A DNA stretch of 64,000 nucleotides from Trema orientale. Its lineage: Eukaryota; Streptophyta; Magnoliopsida; Rosales; Cannabaceae. Positions 35,852-48,660 of this stretch are shown in pieces. Position numbers and translations under genes: made by a program. The stretch spans positions 40,951 through 104,950 of the forward strand of contig JXTC01000314.1 in assembly GCA_002914845.1 (NCBI GenBank). The letters run 5' to 3'. Each line of letters begins with the position of its first letter. Position 1 is the first letter of the stretch. A model generated the notes under the pieces. The model ran no database searches. It was not told the origin of the DNA and saw only the letters and a program-made list of their open reading frames with translations.

Positions 35852-36449
35852 GTTCTCATTGGATCAATTAATTAGTTTTCAAAATGAAAAAAAGTTCGTA
35901 TATCTTCTTATATCTATAAAGTATAAACTGTAATCTATAATTCTATATCTACTTCTTTTAAGTCCTAGCTAAAGGCTGTGGTGGCTAAAGAGCACCCGCT
36001 GGGGCATGGGGCCCTTGAGAAGTGTAATTTATTACCTAATTCAGGTAATAATATCAAATTTCTCAGTAATTGTAAGTTGTAACCTTAGATTTATATAAAT
36101 TTATAAGATACCACAATTCTATATCTGTTTGACTACTCAAAATATGGCACCGACTTTCAGTGAAGGTATGAATCACTATAATGTTAAGTTCTAACCCAGA
36201 AACTTGTCCCTAGAATAAAAAAATAAAATAAAATAAAAAAAGTCCAAGGTGGACTGGTGCTCCAACCGGACCAAGTTCATAAGTTGACCCATTTTACTTT
36301 CATATATGCCATATAGACTACAGTCTTTAATCTTTTATCTTATCTTCCCAACTCTTTTCAAATTCGTGGGCTGTCTTGTGTTGAGTGTAGTAGAAAGAAG
36401 GGGAACCACACGGAAGAAGACATTCGAAAATGTTGTGTTCTAGCTAAAG

Positions 36450-36475
36450 CTATATATATATATATATATATATAT
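36450..36475. repeat. (TA)n microsatellite
   Basis: About thirteen TA dinucleotides downstream of the expansin gene. Similar tracts lie at 33368-33388, 53035-53050 and 55668-55687. Confidence 0.85.
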
Positions 36476-38748
36476 GATGTCCATTCGAAAAGAAAAAAGA
36501 AAAAAGAAAAAAAATGCTATATATGATATGGTATATTAATTGGAAAAAGGAAAAAGAAAAAAGAAAGTTTGTTTTACATGCAACCAATTAATTTGGGCTA
36601 TAGTGAGTGGTGGCATAGTGGTAAAAGATGTCTACTAATACTCTCTCAAGCTCCGCACCCACTTTGTTTGGATCTTAGATTTTAGAGAGGGAAAAGAAAC
36701 AAATTTTTAAAGTTTCATTTTCTTTTGTTTGGATCTTATCAAAGATTGAAAGAAAATTGTTTTACAGAAATTGTGTGAGGGATATTTAGAACAATTTTGG
36801 ATGATTTAGATTATAATAAAAAGATTATGAGAGAAAAAATATTGAAAACTAAGTTTTATAAAAATCTAGGAAAATATTTTCCCTTTCTTTTTTCTTCAAC
36901 TTTTTCCTCACAATTTTTCCCTACTAAAATCCAAGTTCTGAATATAGCCTAACTAAACCCAGTTGAATCACCGCATGGTAGAGGTTAAAATGGCATTGGG
37001 CTAGGGCCGTGAGGACACCGCTATCTTTACTATCCCTTTTTTCCAAGCAAAAGAAGAATGGCCTTATAACAAAATAACTTTAAACTCATTTTAAGTAAAT
37101 GTCAATTTTTTAAATATTATACCAAAATAATTGGTATATAAACAGATATAAAAAGTATAAAATATGATATACTCCATGTATAAAAACTAATAGATTTAGT
37201 ACATAAACTTAAAATAGTATATAAGTAGATATAACAGGTACACAAATACATATACTCGAATATTTAAATATAAAAAGTGAAAAACAGACATTTATTTAAA
37301 TGACGTGTAAAAAAAGTGCACCCACTCTAATTTCGCCAAAAGAGAAATTAATTTGGGCTGTAGTCATTCCTTATATGTGTTGGGCTGGGCTCCATGATCC
37401 TCACTGGGCTCTAAGTTTGGGCTGTAATCATACTCTGTAGGCTGGGCTCTATGATCCTAATTGGGTTCTAATCGTTATCAACTTAGTCCCAGACAACATA
37501 ATTAGCCACTTATTATGCCAGCAAAAGCACAATTACACTTGTAGTGCCAAATGATAAATTAAATTTGAATTTATAATAGATTATAAATACCAAAAAAACA
37601 CAAACAACACCAGGATTTATTATGATTTGGCTTTTGGCTTATGTTTATGTCAGAGACGGCAATGAAATTCCACTATAAGCAAAGAAATTACAAATGAGGT
37701 CTGACAGAATACATACAATAAAACCTCTATAAATTAATACAATTGGGACTAAGAAAAATTATTACTTTATAGTGGTTATTTATTTATCGATAAATAAATA
37801 AATTATGATTTTATCGATAAATAAATATTTATTAATTTAAAAGAATAATATGAGCTTAATATTTGCACCTTTTTTCCCCTATATGATCTCTAATAGTAAA
37901 AATTAGATACAGTCATAGTTAAGTTGTATATACAAAGAAACCTAAAAGTTAACGTATATATATACAAAAGTTATTATATATCGTTCGTATATAAATAAAA
38001 TTCTAAAAGATAATTTTCAGTACACATCAAAAAGTTAAGAAGTATACGTACATATGATCATAATTGTAGCTTTAAAATTTAATACTTTATAAATATAATA
38101 TTTCAAGATGTCATATGTATATTGAACATAATAATAATAATAATAATTAATAGTGATTAGTCTTATTTCAAGATGTCAAATAATTATAAATAGGTTCTAA
38201 ATCATATACAAAATGTAATATATCCATTGCAAAAAATTAGAGTATGAGACTGAGTTGAATTTAAGTATAAATAATAAATAAATAACTCTAGATACATTTT
38301 AAAAAAGAACATAATTAAGCAAATAGAAGTTATCTAGAAAAAAACTCATTAATATTATAAATATTTATGTTATTTCTTTTATATATTTAATCAATTATTA
38401 ATTTATATATTCGATGGGCCATAAAAGAACTACAAAAAAAATTATTATCTTATACATTGAGTAAGAATATTAATTTAGTATATTGGCCCAAGCTGGAACT
38501 TGAAAAATTTTATTATTTAAGCGAGGTTATTATTTTACCCAACATTCATTTATCGAACTTTTACTATATATATCTATTATAAATAGATGTATAAATAAAC
38601 TTGGGAAATGGGCCTGTGCATTGGTCAATTTGCCTGCTTCACCATCTTATTTCTCTTTTTCTTTTTCTAAAATTGTTTAAGTTTTGTTATTTTTAATTCT
38701 TTTTATTTATTATTTAGATTTGTGATGGGCCCTACACTCCCAGTGTAT

Positions 38749-38802
38749 ATTTATCTTTTGCCAGCTTCACCTTTTAGGTATCTTTTGCCAGCTTCACCTT
38801 TT
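38749..38802. repeat. 27-bp tandem duplication
   Basis: The unit tatcttttgccagcttcacc plus a short tail is present twice in succession, in non-coding DNA. Confidence 0.8.
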
Positions 38803-38827
38803 ACCGCCTAATGAATTAGGTTTAGGC

Positions 38828-39987
38828 TTTATTTGAGATGCAAGATTAGATTGGATTAAGTGAATAGGATTGGATTGAACTGGATTATGTTGAATCCAAT
38901 AATATGTTTTGTAGATGATCGGATTGGACTAAATTTAAAAGAAAAAAATTAAATATTAGAAATTAAAACTTTAGTTTAAATTAAAATTTAATGACAAAAT
39001 GTGAAAATATGTGGAAGTGTAATTTGTAAATATAAAAATATAAATAAAAAAAATAGAAAAGAAAAATCACAAGTCTTTAGTCAAGAGGACTCCATTCGCT
39101 GTTGCATTTCATTGAGTTCTGAAGCTATGTGAACACCAACACTACAAACAATAAAAACTCCGAAAACGTATAACAAACATAGAACACTTAAATTGTGAAA
39201 TCAAACAATAAGAAACCCATAAAATGGTACACATCTCTTGATGCCTCAAGTAAACCACACAACAAATAGCATCCCAAGAACAAGCTATTATGCAGACTCA
39301 TGTGGCTCAAGACTTGATTAGTCAGAAACTAACAATTTTCAAAACCCAGTACCTACCACCTATAGAGATAAATCTTCAAAACCCAGAACGAAATTCATAA
39401 AAAAAAAGGAAAAATCATGAAGAAAATAAACATAATCAAGCCACATCTTTGTCTTTTTTTATGTTTGGACTCTGTATTTCCGAGTTTTTGCTCTGGTTGA
39501 ATGAAGTTTGATTCTAGTTCGTATTAAAAAAATGTCCTGACTCTATCATTTCATATATCAGCAATCCAAATTCAAAACTGATTGGATTAAAATACAAATG
39601 AAAGACATGGTGGTGGTACAACTCGATGGTCCCTACAAGTTCACTCGTTCAAAAATTGGGGCGCGACGAAGGTGAGATAGAGAGGCGACGGCGGCACAAG
39701 ACAGGAGACGGCAGTGGCGGCGTGATCTTAACTGCAATTGCATATATAGAAACCCTATTAAGGTGTTGGACTAAGAGGAAGGGGTGATGGTGAACAGTCG
39801 AGTTAAGAATTTGAGTTTTGAAAGAAAAAATCCAAGGTAATCCCACCATTTTAGGTGGGATTATTTATCCCATATACAGGGGATTATTTTGAGTCAAAGG
39901 ACTCATAAATATAATTCGTTCAAAAAATTTTCCCCAAACATAGGACTAGGACTATTTATCCCAGTCCTATTTGCCAAACAGGGCCTA
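38828..39987. mobile_element. Possible ~1.2 kb non-autonomous DNA transposon
   Basis: The left end taggctttatttgagatgc and the right end tttgccaaacagggccta are weakly inverted copies of each other, and the right end resembles the Tourist-like TIR family of this window. Internal sequence has repeated 'gattggatt' words near 38850-38935. No transposase is seen and no exact target duplication was found. Confidence 0.35.
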
Positions 39988-40044
39988 AGAAAATGTGGTA
40001 GGTTGGGACAACCTTGGATGTCTATGTTTTTTTAGTTATGGGTA

Positions 40045-41807
40045 GAGCTGGTAAAATGGGCCGTGCTAAATGGGCCGAACTGCAGCCCGGTACTATAGCC
40101 CACGGGCTAGCCCGCCCACCCTGTGCACCCGCCCCTAAAAAAAAAATTCGGGCCTAAGTTTTGGGTTCTTATAATCTTATACCAACAGTTAAACGGTAAT
40201 AATACTGTTAGGCCAGTTGGTTGGGGGAAGCCATTGGTGCCCCACGATTATTTTTTAAATTTTTTTGTGTTTTTAAATAAATTTAAAAACCATCAAAAAA
40301 ATAATAAATAAATTTAAAAAAAAAAGAAAAACTTTTTTCTATATCTATAAATAATTAAATACCCCTTCCTCTTACTCTTTTTTTCACAATTTCAAGTTTC
40401 AATTCAGCCCAATACTCTTTTATTTTCTCATTATCTTTAATTATATTCTCAAATTTCTCTTTTTCTCTCTAATTATATTATATAATTACTAAATTGTAAT
40501 TTTTAATTATGTTCTCTAATCTCCATTTCGAATTCTTCCATAATCTAAAGATCTTCCATTGTTCAAGTACCTCAACTCTTAAGTCTCAATTCAAGGTACA
40601 ATTTCAATTTCTTAAGTATCAAAAATTCAATTTATCACTTATCTTTTTAATTTCAATTATTTTATAGTATATTTAGTAGTATAAGTATTCACAATTATGA
40701 CTTATATTTTATAGTATGTTTAATTTCAATGTTTACAAATTATAATTAAGTTAGTAGAATATCTATAATCATAATATATTCAAATTAATTAATTTAGTAA
40801 TATGTTTATTATCATCCAAATTCAAATTAATTAATGTAGTAATATGTCTATTATAATTCAAATTCAAATTAATTAATTTAACAATATGTTTATTACCATT
40901 CTAATTCAAATTAATCAAAATAGTATTATCAAATATGTTTCCAATCATTCTAATTCATGTTAATTAAATTATTAATATATTTATTATCTAGCTAATTCAA
41001 ATTAGTTAACGTATTAATATGTTTATATAGGATATGGATATGTCAAAAAAAATATCCCTATTGATTTAGAAATGAATGCTAATAATGAAGAAGACTAAAT
41101 TCACATAGTTGAAGGGGGTGACCAAGTCCCCGAAATGAAGCGGCTAAGCGAAATCAAGATACTATTCGTATTTATAATGAAGAATTGGCAAAAAAATTTC
41201 AATAGCTTGTACATGAATGATAATGAGTCATAATTGATGATATGCTAGTTTATTTTTTATTTTTGTAATAATTTGAATTGTAATAATTAAGACTACATTC
41301 TTTTTTCCTTATTAAGGTTTTACCCTAATGAGTTTTTTTTAGTAAGATATTTAATGAGGTAGTCAAAGATTAAATAAATAAAATGAAATTTAAAATTCAA
41401 AATTTATTTGTTTCTTTATTTTTTTCAAATATTTTCATTATAATTCTAAATAATTTTCTAAAAATTTTTGTTTTTGCTTTTTTTTTTTAATGAAATATTC
41501 AACTTAAATACTTATGTACTTATATACTTATTTAATTATTTTTCAATTTTTATCAATAGAAAAAATAACATGTTATCTATTTTTTATAAATTTTATTTTT
41601 AAATTTTTAATTAAATATACAATATATATATTAATATAGTATTCTTTTTTATTTTTAAAAATCGGGCCAAAAATAGGCCGGTACATCTTGGCATGTTCTC
41701 GGCCTGGCCCGCTTAGGAGTCTAGCAGGAAAACGTGTCGGGCTGGTCTTTATTTTCATTACTTTTTTTTTTTTACGGATCGGCTCAGCCCGCATATTTTG
41801 CCACCTC
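40045..41807. mobile_element. hAT-like deletion derivative
   Basis: The ends gagctggtaaaatgggcc and the complement of gcatattttgccacctc form imperfect TIRs, followed inward by GC-rich ggcc/cccg words typical of plant hAT ends. Flanks tatgggta (40037-40044) and tacgggca (41808-41815) agree at 6 of 8 positions, both differences being transitions, consistent with an aged 8-bp duplication. The interior is very AT-rich. A short stretch at 41040-41210 (nearly continuous, with Glu/Asn-rich words and a stop) may be what is left of an N-terminal transposase exon. Confidence 0.6.
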
Positions 41808-42138
41808 TACGGGCACTAAGAATTTAAGGCATATCATTATCTTTTTGTTTGTCATAATGGACTTTATGGTAAACAATAATCTGCTATTTATGAGAGTTCC
41901 CTTAATGAAGAATATGAGTGAAGTACATGGAACTTCTCTAAAAGATTTATTATTTTTTTTCAATTAGGTTTTCTATTTTTCTTATCAATTTCATTTCCCA
42001 TTTAAATGAAAACCATTTTTTTTTTGTAAATATTTGTTTCCCTTTTTTGTTGAGTATCAGTATAATTAGCTTTAGGCTTTTATGTTAAATATGCTTATCC
42101 TATTAAGTGTGCTTGGGCTATTAGACTATAAGAATGCT

Positions 42139-42741
42139 TAGACCATCTCCAATACATTATGCGAAAAAATGGTGTGCCAATACTAAATTTAACATGAGAT
42201 GTTAAATTTAGTATGCACTTTTTGAATTTTGTTCTAATATATATATGTTAAAAGAAATGTTATTTTGTATTTTAAACATTAACTTCATGCATAAAATATT
42301 TTTTTAATATATTTTTTTATTATTTTATCATTTAATTACTAATAAAAAAATTAACTTTATGTACCAATTTAGAAGTGCTCATAATCTATATAAATGAACA
42401 AATCAGTCAATGCAAATAAAAATTATAAATAATCTCCTATTAATTATAATTGATTATAATTAAGTAAGGATAAACTTGTAAATCAAATTTAATAAAAATA
42501 AATAAATACATACATTAAATTTTGATAATATTATGAAACATATGAATATTTTATATATAAAATAGTGGTAATATTATAAATAACAATACATGCTAAAATT
42601 TAGCATGTGCTATATTTGGTACAACAAATAGCACATGCTAAAAATATGCCATATATAGCACACTATTGGAGAGCCATTTTTTTACTCAAATACTAAAATA
42701 TAGCATTAGCGTGATATTTAGTATGTCCATTGGAGATGCTA
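42139..42741. mobile_element. ~600-bp MITE with 'catctccaat' ends
   Basis: The left end accatctccaata and the right end attggagatgc are inverted, as in many plant Tourist- or hAT-derived MITEs starting 'gcatctccaatgg'. Inside, 'taaatttagtat' and 'tttagcatgtgc' occur in both orientations. No coding capacity was seen, and the target duplication is unclear. Confidence 0.55.
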
Positions 42742-42841
42742 GCCTATTAGGTTTACTGTTTATTTTAGGGAAATTAGACTCCATTTTTAATTTGTCTATT
42801 TTCATAAATTAAAATAGTAATTAAATTAATTTAGGGGAGGG

Positions 42842-42998
42842 CTACAGTAGGGGCGCCCTTACGTAGGGCCACCCTTTATACACCGTTTGATGGGAATCTG
42901 TGGGGAATAACGGGAATCTGTGGGGAATCTGTTTATACACAGATTCCCATCAAACGGTGTATAGACAGGGCCCTACGCAGGGACGCCCCTACTGTAGA
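42842..42998. mobile_element. Foldback MITE, second copy
   Basis: The termini ctacagtaggggcgcc and its complement ggacgcccctactgtag bracket a near-perfect palindrome containing tatacaccgtttgatggg on both arms. A short internal duplication (gggaatctgtgggga twice) lengthens this copy relative to 15187-15315. Confidence 0.8.
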
Positions 42999-44066
42999 CG
43001 CGCCCATTAATTTATAATTTTTTTTGGAAAAATTACGGGTCACGTGCCTACGTGTGGTTTCAACTATATATATACACACATATTTATATACATCCCTTAC
43101 ATATTTGGAGACTTTTCTCTCCTTCCTTGAATTAGTGTATCAATCTAATTTTTTCTAGTGCCAAGTAGCCCAAATTTGTGAGAACATTTCGTTGCTGATC
43201 AACTTACTATGCTGACAATTAATAAACACATTGTCAATTGGCCAAATTCCAAACGAATGGTGGTACAACAATCATCTTCAAGTACATAATAAACTATTAA
43301 ACAGTACGGAAGCAACTGAAGATCAAACTTGAATCTTAATACTTGAAAAAACATTTACAAAATAAATGAGTGAGTATTAACTTGATTGGGCTATTGTTTT
43401 GGAATACGTTGAATCGGTATAAAACTACTGTGCTGACAATAACATCCTAAATTTGTTTACTTCTATGGTACTACTCCTCAGGCCCTTATGCAAATATATA
43501 ACACATATAATACTTACCGTTACATTAATTTAAGCAATAGCTGAAGTTAATTATCCATTGCGTTTTGAATGTTTTTTCGGTTTATATATTATGTTTTGGT
43601 TATTTTTAATATGGAACTCCAGATTTAAAACTTGTAATAAATTTATACCTTCTAAGATCAAAAACCAATTTTGACAATGGAATTTATTAAAATACTTTTT
43701 TAAATTTTAAGGATATATATATTTTAATACTCAATTTAAATTTATAACTAATTGTAATTAATAGCTAGAAGAACATATATTAAAAAAATAATTTAAAATG
43801 CAAAAACCTATAAATATTAAATATTATTTATAAATATATTTATCAATTTCGGAAAGGTTTTAAATTTGAACATCTTTTAAAATATATATTTGAACTTTAA
43901 GAGTATTTTGGTAAATATAATGGTCAAAATTGGTGTTAAACTTATAGAGGATATGAATTCATTACAAATTCTAAATTTGAAGATTAATATTGATAATAAC
44001 CAAAACACAATGTATAAAGTGAACAAAAATCAAAATACAAAGTATCTTTCTAAGAATAATAACTTA

Positions 44067-44256
44067 GGGCCCGTTTGGCACAGCTTTCAAAGATCTTTTA
44101 GGGCTCAAAAGATCTTTTAAGAGTGTTTGGATGAATTTTTAGAAAATCTTTTTGTATCCAAAAGATCTTTTTAAAGAAGCATGGACCTACCATCTTTTTT
44201 AGGAAGATCTTTTTATACTTTTACTTCAAGAAGTAAAAGCTATCCCAAACAGGCCC
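44067..44256. mobile_element. 190-bp Tourist-like MITE, intergenic copy
   Basis: It is the same element as 19049-19238: equal length, 4 differences by my count, same orientation. The flanking TTA at 44064-44066 and 44257-44259 is a 3-bp target duplication of the PIF/Harbinger type. The adjacent words 'taagaataataacttag' and 'taagaaacaataacttagtcatgg' on either side are a separate local duplication of the host DNA. Confidence 0.85.
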
Positions 44257-45046
44257 TTAGTCACGGTGAACAAAGTACCCTTTCTAAGAAACAATAACTT
44301 AGTCATGGTGAACAAAGTCTTACCTCTTCTCTACTTAATGGGAAATATTTGTGTTAATCCATATTTATTTATGTCGTAAACTTGGATTTATTATTATAGA
44401 AAAAAAGATAAAAAGATAACAGATTCTTAAATTTTAATTTTGATTTTTGAGTTAGCTTTAGTAAACCATTTTTCTTAGGCCTTGTTTGGTGATAATTAGG
44501 TTTCTCCTCTCTTTTTTTTTGTTGATAAATAAATAAATAATATTTGAGACTTTTATCAAACATCTTACTTCTCCGCCCATTATTTTGCTTTAGGGTCAGC
44601 TACAAATATTCTCTATATTTTTTTTATTTTTAAAATTCAACCTTGCATTATTAAAAATTACCCATTCAAATTACAATATAAAGTTTTGATTTCATCCTCG
44701 AGACATCTAATTTTGGAGAAATAAAATTAACTGAGAAAACTATCCCTCCTTCTGTGTCTTGAAACATAATATATTTCAAAACATAGTACAAATTAACAGA
44801 AAATTACTTTTTTATTTAAAATTTTAGTTGTTTGGTAATAATTTTCTAGTAGTTTAAAAGTTGTTTGGAAATAATTTATATTTCAAAACATGCGAAGGAA
44901 TGATGCTTTCGTCAATTAAATTATTTTCCTCAAAAATTACATATTTTTGTTAGTTATTATTATATCATGTGAGGTGATAGCATATATTTCACAAAAAAAA
45001 AAAAAAAAAAACCTAGAGACCTAATATCACACAAACGCATAGCGTA

Positions 45047-46707
45047 AAGGAAATAATGCTGATATTCATTGGAATAAAATTCCGGAAAATATTTTTGTAA
45101 AATCATTTTCAAGAATACTATAGTTTTGTAAAATCAAAAAACGCAGCGGAATTGGTCGTTTAAAATTTTTCTCTTTACAAAATATTTCGGATCGTGATCT
45201 AACATAAATTAACTCTTGATCTAGACAAGAATAATACCCGGATTCGCTCCACAATCTTTTCGTCTTCCCGTCTACTCTCGAAAGCCGTTTGATTGATCTA
45301 GTGGGTGGTCACCTTCTTAATTCCCAACAAAGAGATCCGCAGACGAAAAAGAAGACAATCTTCTCGAACCGATTTCTTCAGGATGGCCGAAATACCAAGG
45401 ATGGTGAACCCTAATGTTGGCCAATTTTATCTGCTCTACCTCTCTCTCTATTTTTCATGTGACACCCTCTTGAAAGGGGTGTTTCACGTGTAATACTTGT
45501 AACTAGCGGCTAGAGAACTTTTCTCTTAACTATAGAGAGATTAGTAAATCCTAATGTGCTTATTGGGCTTGTTGGGCTCAACTGATCATCAAATAACTAT
45601 TTGGTCTTAATTTGAGCTAGACAAAGAACTAGATGGATCCATAAAGCCCAAGCTCTAATAGACTATCTACCCACAATCATAATTAACTCATAATTATGAT
45701 TGGACTTTGTCCATTAATATTGGGGCGCACCACTATAGGCCTAATATTGAACTCTTGGAGTAAAAGTCATTTATTTTTTGTGAAGCTTATTATCAAATAA
45801 TTAGCTCGATCTATTAAGCATATACTATACTTGTAGATTTACTCCCAATGCAATGTCATACTAGCAGGATAAAATTACCGTATTACCTCTCTAGTACATA
45901 TTTACTTTTGAGTTGCCATTTTTCATCTAATAGATAATAGTTGACTACGGTGTTTGTATCTGCTTATACAAACACAGTTAAATTTACATAGTGAATACCG
46001 ACGCCCTAGTTTATATTATCCAAGAACTTGAAAAAATTCAAAGTGACATTATATACATGGTGTCTATTATAAAAAACGTTCTAAACATTTCATATACCTT
46101 ATCTTCCAAGAAATCGGAGTTCAAACCATAAATCAGAACTAGTCTTTCAGTAACTCAAAAAGACAAAATACATGAAAGTAAATTCTTTAATCACTAAGAT
46201 TAAGGTTTTTTTACAATAGTGCTAGATTAGTAAAATTAGAAATTTAAGTTACGGCACTTAATCTTAAATTCTAATTCACTCAGTCCTGTTCGATGTTGTT
46301 ATAATTTTTTTATAACACACTAGTGTTTCTATCCGAAGACTCATTTCGAAAATTGGAGATTCATTAATCAAATAGACAACACTACATTCTATGGAATAGT
46401 AAAGTATTCCATCTTCAATATGTAAAATACAAATAATTTAATTTAGACATAATGAAATAAAGAATATAATGTCTCCCACATATGAACTCATCATACGAAT
46501 AATTCTTTATTACTCATTACATGTTTCAGAATTTTTTAGATATTTGCATAAGATAAACATACACATCACATGTATATCAATGGGACATAATTGAAATAGA
46601 AATTCATAACATGGAATTTATTAATAACAAACAGATAACAAATAATCCGATAAATATTATTTATAATATCAAAATAATAAACTACTTTATAGGACATTAT
46701 TTCAACA
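45047..46707 (-). mobile_element. Copia-like solo LTR
   Basis: Read on the minus strand it begins TGTTGAAATAATGTCC at 46707 and ends near cagcattatttcc at 45047, giving the inverted terminal words GAAATAATG/CATTATTTC. Length (~1.66 kb), the TGTTG start and the internal wording match large Copia-type LTRs common in eudicots. No PBS, polypurine tract, gag or pol flanks it, so it is probably a solo LTR. Confidence 0.5.
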
Positions 46708-48660
46708 AAAAATAAGATCGTACTCGTAAAATTAGAATGAAAAATATCTAACCTCTTGTAGACTGTTATCGATGCAGATCGTACTCGTAAAATTTGAAGA
46801 AAAAATATCTAACCTTTTGTAGACCGTCACTGATGCTGACCCGTTTTCTATACCGTACTCGGTGCGTGGTCACATAATATGTTATAAGAGAAATGATTAG
46901 AACTCGAAAATAGGAAATTAAAAACTAACACAATAATAACAAGAATTTTTTATCGCTTAGCTTTTAATTGATCTGCGTAATTTTTCTTTTCTGTCTATAA
47001 AATTATGATCACCCAAAACTCTAAAGAAAAACTATACGATCTTATTTTTCTTAGAAAGTTATTTTTCTCTAGGTGCAGAAAAAAAATTTCACAATAAAAT
47101 TTTACTTAACTTTTCTCTGTACAAAAAATTACTGGATATCTTGCTTTTTAAAGTTATTTTTCTAATTAAAAAATATCTGTCTAGATTCAATGTACCTGAG
47201 CAATCCCACTGCTATACACATTTTTGCCAGAGAGATTTTCTCTGCAAAACACATGTGACACCCTATAATGGTGTGTGTTCAAATTTCAAAAACCTTTCCA
47301 ATATTATTTAATTCCTAAGATAATTAGTAATTAATTCAAATAAATATCTTTTATTTATTCAGATTTTTTAATTCGAATCAAGAAACTAAATAAAGATTTT
47401 TATTTCTATTATCTCGACAGTTGCCAAATCAAATTGGCTAACACAAAATAATACGTACAAATTTTTACTGATAGATTATCTATTTAAATTATATTTGAAA
47501 TTAATTATTATAATAATTTAGAACTTCTAAAATTCAAATAATCCATCTTGCAATTAAATTGCAAATCTCATTTAATGGGACTGCACTATATGCCTAGCAA
47601 TGTACCTCATGGCACTATGCCACACGCCCATGCCCAGTTACTGGGCTAGGCTTGTGCAATCTTGGGCCTGTGAGGCCTAATTATTATTTCTCTTCCATCA
47701 ATTAGTAGTACAGCTGAATTTACAGGCTAGTTCGAGAATCTTTGAGCTCATAAAATAGTGGTCCTACAATTATGCTTTAAATTAATCGGTCAAATTATAA
47801 ATTCTAAATCTACCCTACTAAAAGATTAGAATTGCACTCCACTATCAAATGGTATTTTTACGGATGTTATCATACTAGTAATAATTAGTCCATGCCACAT
47901 TGATATCTATACTTTAATCCTTTATACCATATCATAATTAAATTGATATTTCAACTAGCCAATCAATTTAATTATATTTTTATTTCTTGATTCTTACTAG
48001 TTTTCTATAATGATCATTTTTAACATATTAATTAGATATGTTGACGTACTCTGGCCAAATATTTATATGATCAAGTATCGAAAACTTGTCAAGGGATATG
48101 TATGCACAAATTCAATATTGTCAATTTATAAGTATCATTGTGTATAGATACCTCCCACCAAGTTATTGAGAATATTAACCCCTCAATTCGAGTTGCACCA
48201 GTTAATATCTCAAATGTTGCAATATAAACAAACATAAACTTATAATTAACTCAGAATTAAGAATAAAGTATTATCAATACCAAATGAGATTTAATAAGTC
48301 TGATAATTATTCGAGGTCCATTAAATCTCATAATTGATTTGTTCAATGTAGTTTAACAATATTAGTAAATCCATATATAATTAAGACAAATTACTCAATA
48401 AATTCACAACAGTTAAATAAAGAGCCTAACTTTATTATGTTAATTGTGAACAATTTTATTTAATTAGAAAATAATTTGTATCGATGTCTTCTATGAATCC
48501 ACTTTGTGATTACAAAGATACATATTATGTAATTAAATGGACTTTTATTCAGTCATTCTTATATAAAAGATATAATAAAAAATATCTAATAAATTTTATT
48601 AATTCCAGAAAATATTTATTACACGATGGAATATGCTTTAGAGAGCATACATTCCCAACA
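46708..48660 (-). mobile_element. Second Copia-like LTR, abutting the first
   Basis: On the minus strand it starts TGTTGGGAATGTATGC at 48660, a start shared by many plant Copia LTRs, and runs to the edge of the neighbouring LTR at 46707. A ~65-bp tandem duplication lies at its distal end (46711-46840, with agatcgtactcgtaaaat twice). The two LTRs are of different sequence, so one probably inserted next to or into the end of the other. No coding region remains. Confidence 0.45.

Larger units (their letters stand above)
35852..40044. other. AT-rich repeat-laden spacer after expansin
   Basis: No gene is supported. The expansin 3' UTR occupies the start. Then follow a (TA)n tract at 36450-36475, a ~75-bp imperfect duplication at 37345-37462 (ggctgggctc(c/t)atgatcct twice), an AT-rich block at 37725-38580 with 'ctctataaattaata' typical of a degenerate DNA transposon, a 27-bp tandem duplication at 38749-38802, and a possible element at 38828-39987. 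Short ORFs here have no recognisable features. Confidence 0.55.
41808..44066. other. AT-rich spacer with two small transposons
   Basis: No gene is supported. Two elements are described separately: one at ~42139-42741 and the foldback at 42842-42998. The remaining DNA is AT-rich low-complexity sequence with short, unsupported ORFs. Confidence 0.55.

Noticed and set aside
37725-38580. Possible complete DNA transposon with 'ctctataaattaata' end
   Set aside because: The right side does not form a convincing inverted partner and no target duplication could be found, so it is mentioned only as degenerate repeat DNA.
41573-41794. 73-codon minus-strand ORF at the hAT right end
   Set aside because: Made of the GC-rich subterminal words of the transposon and poly-A. 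It is not a transposase.
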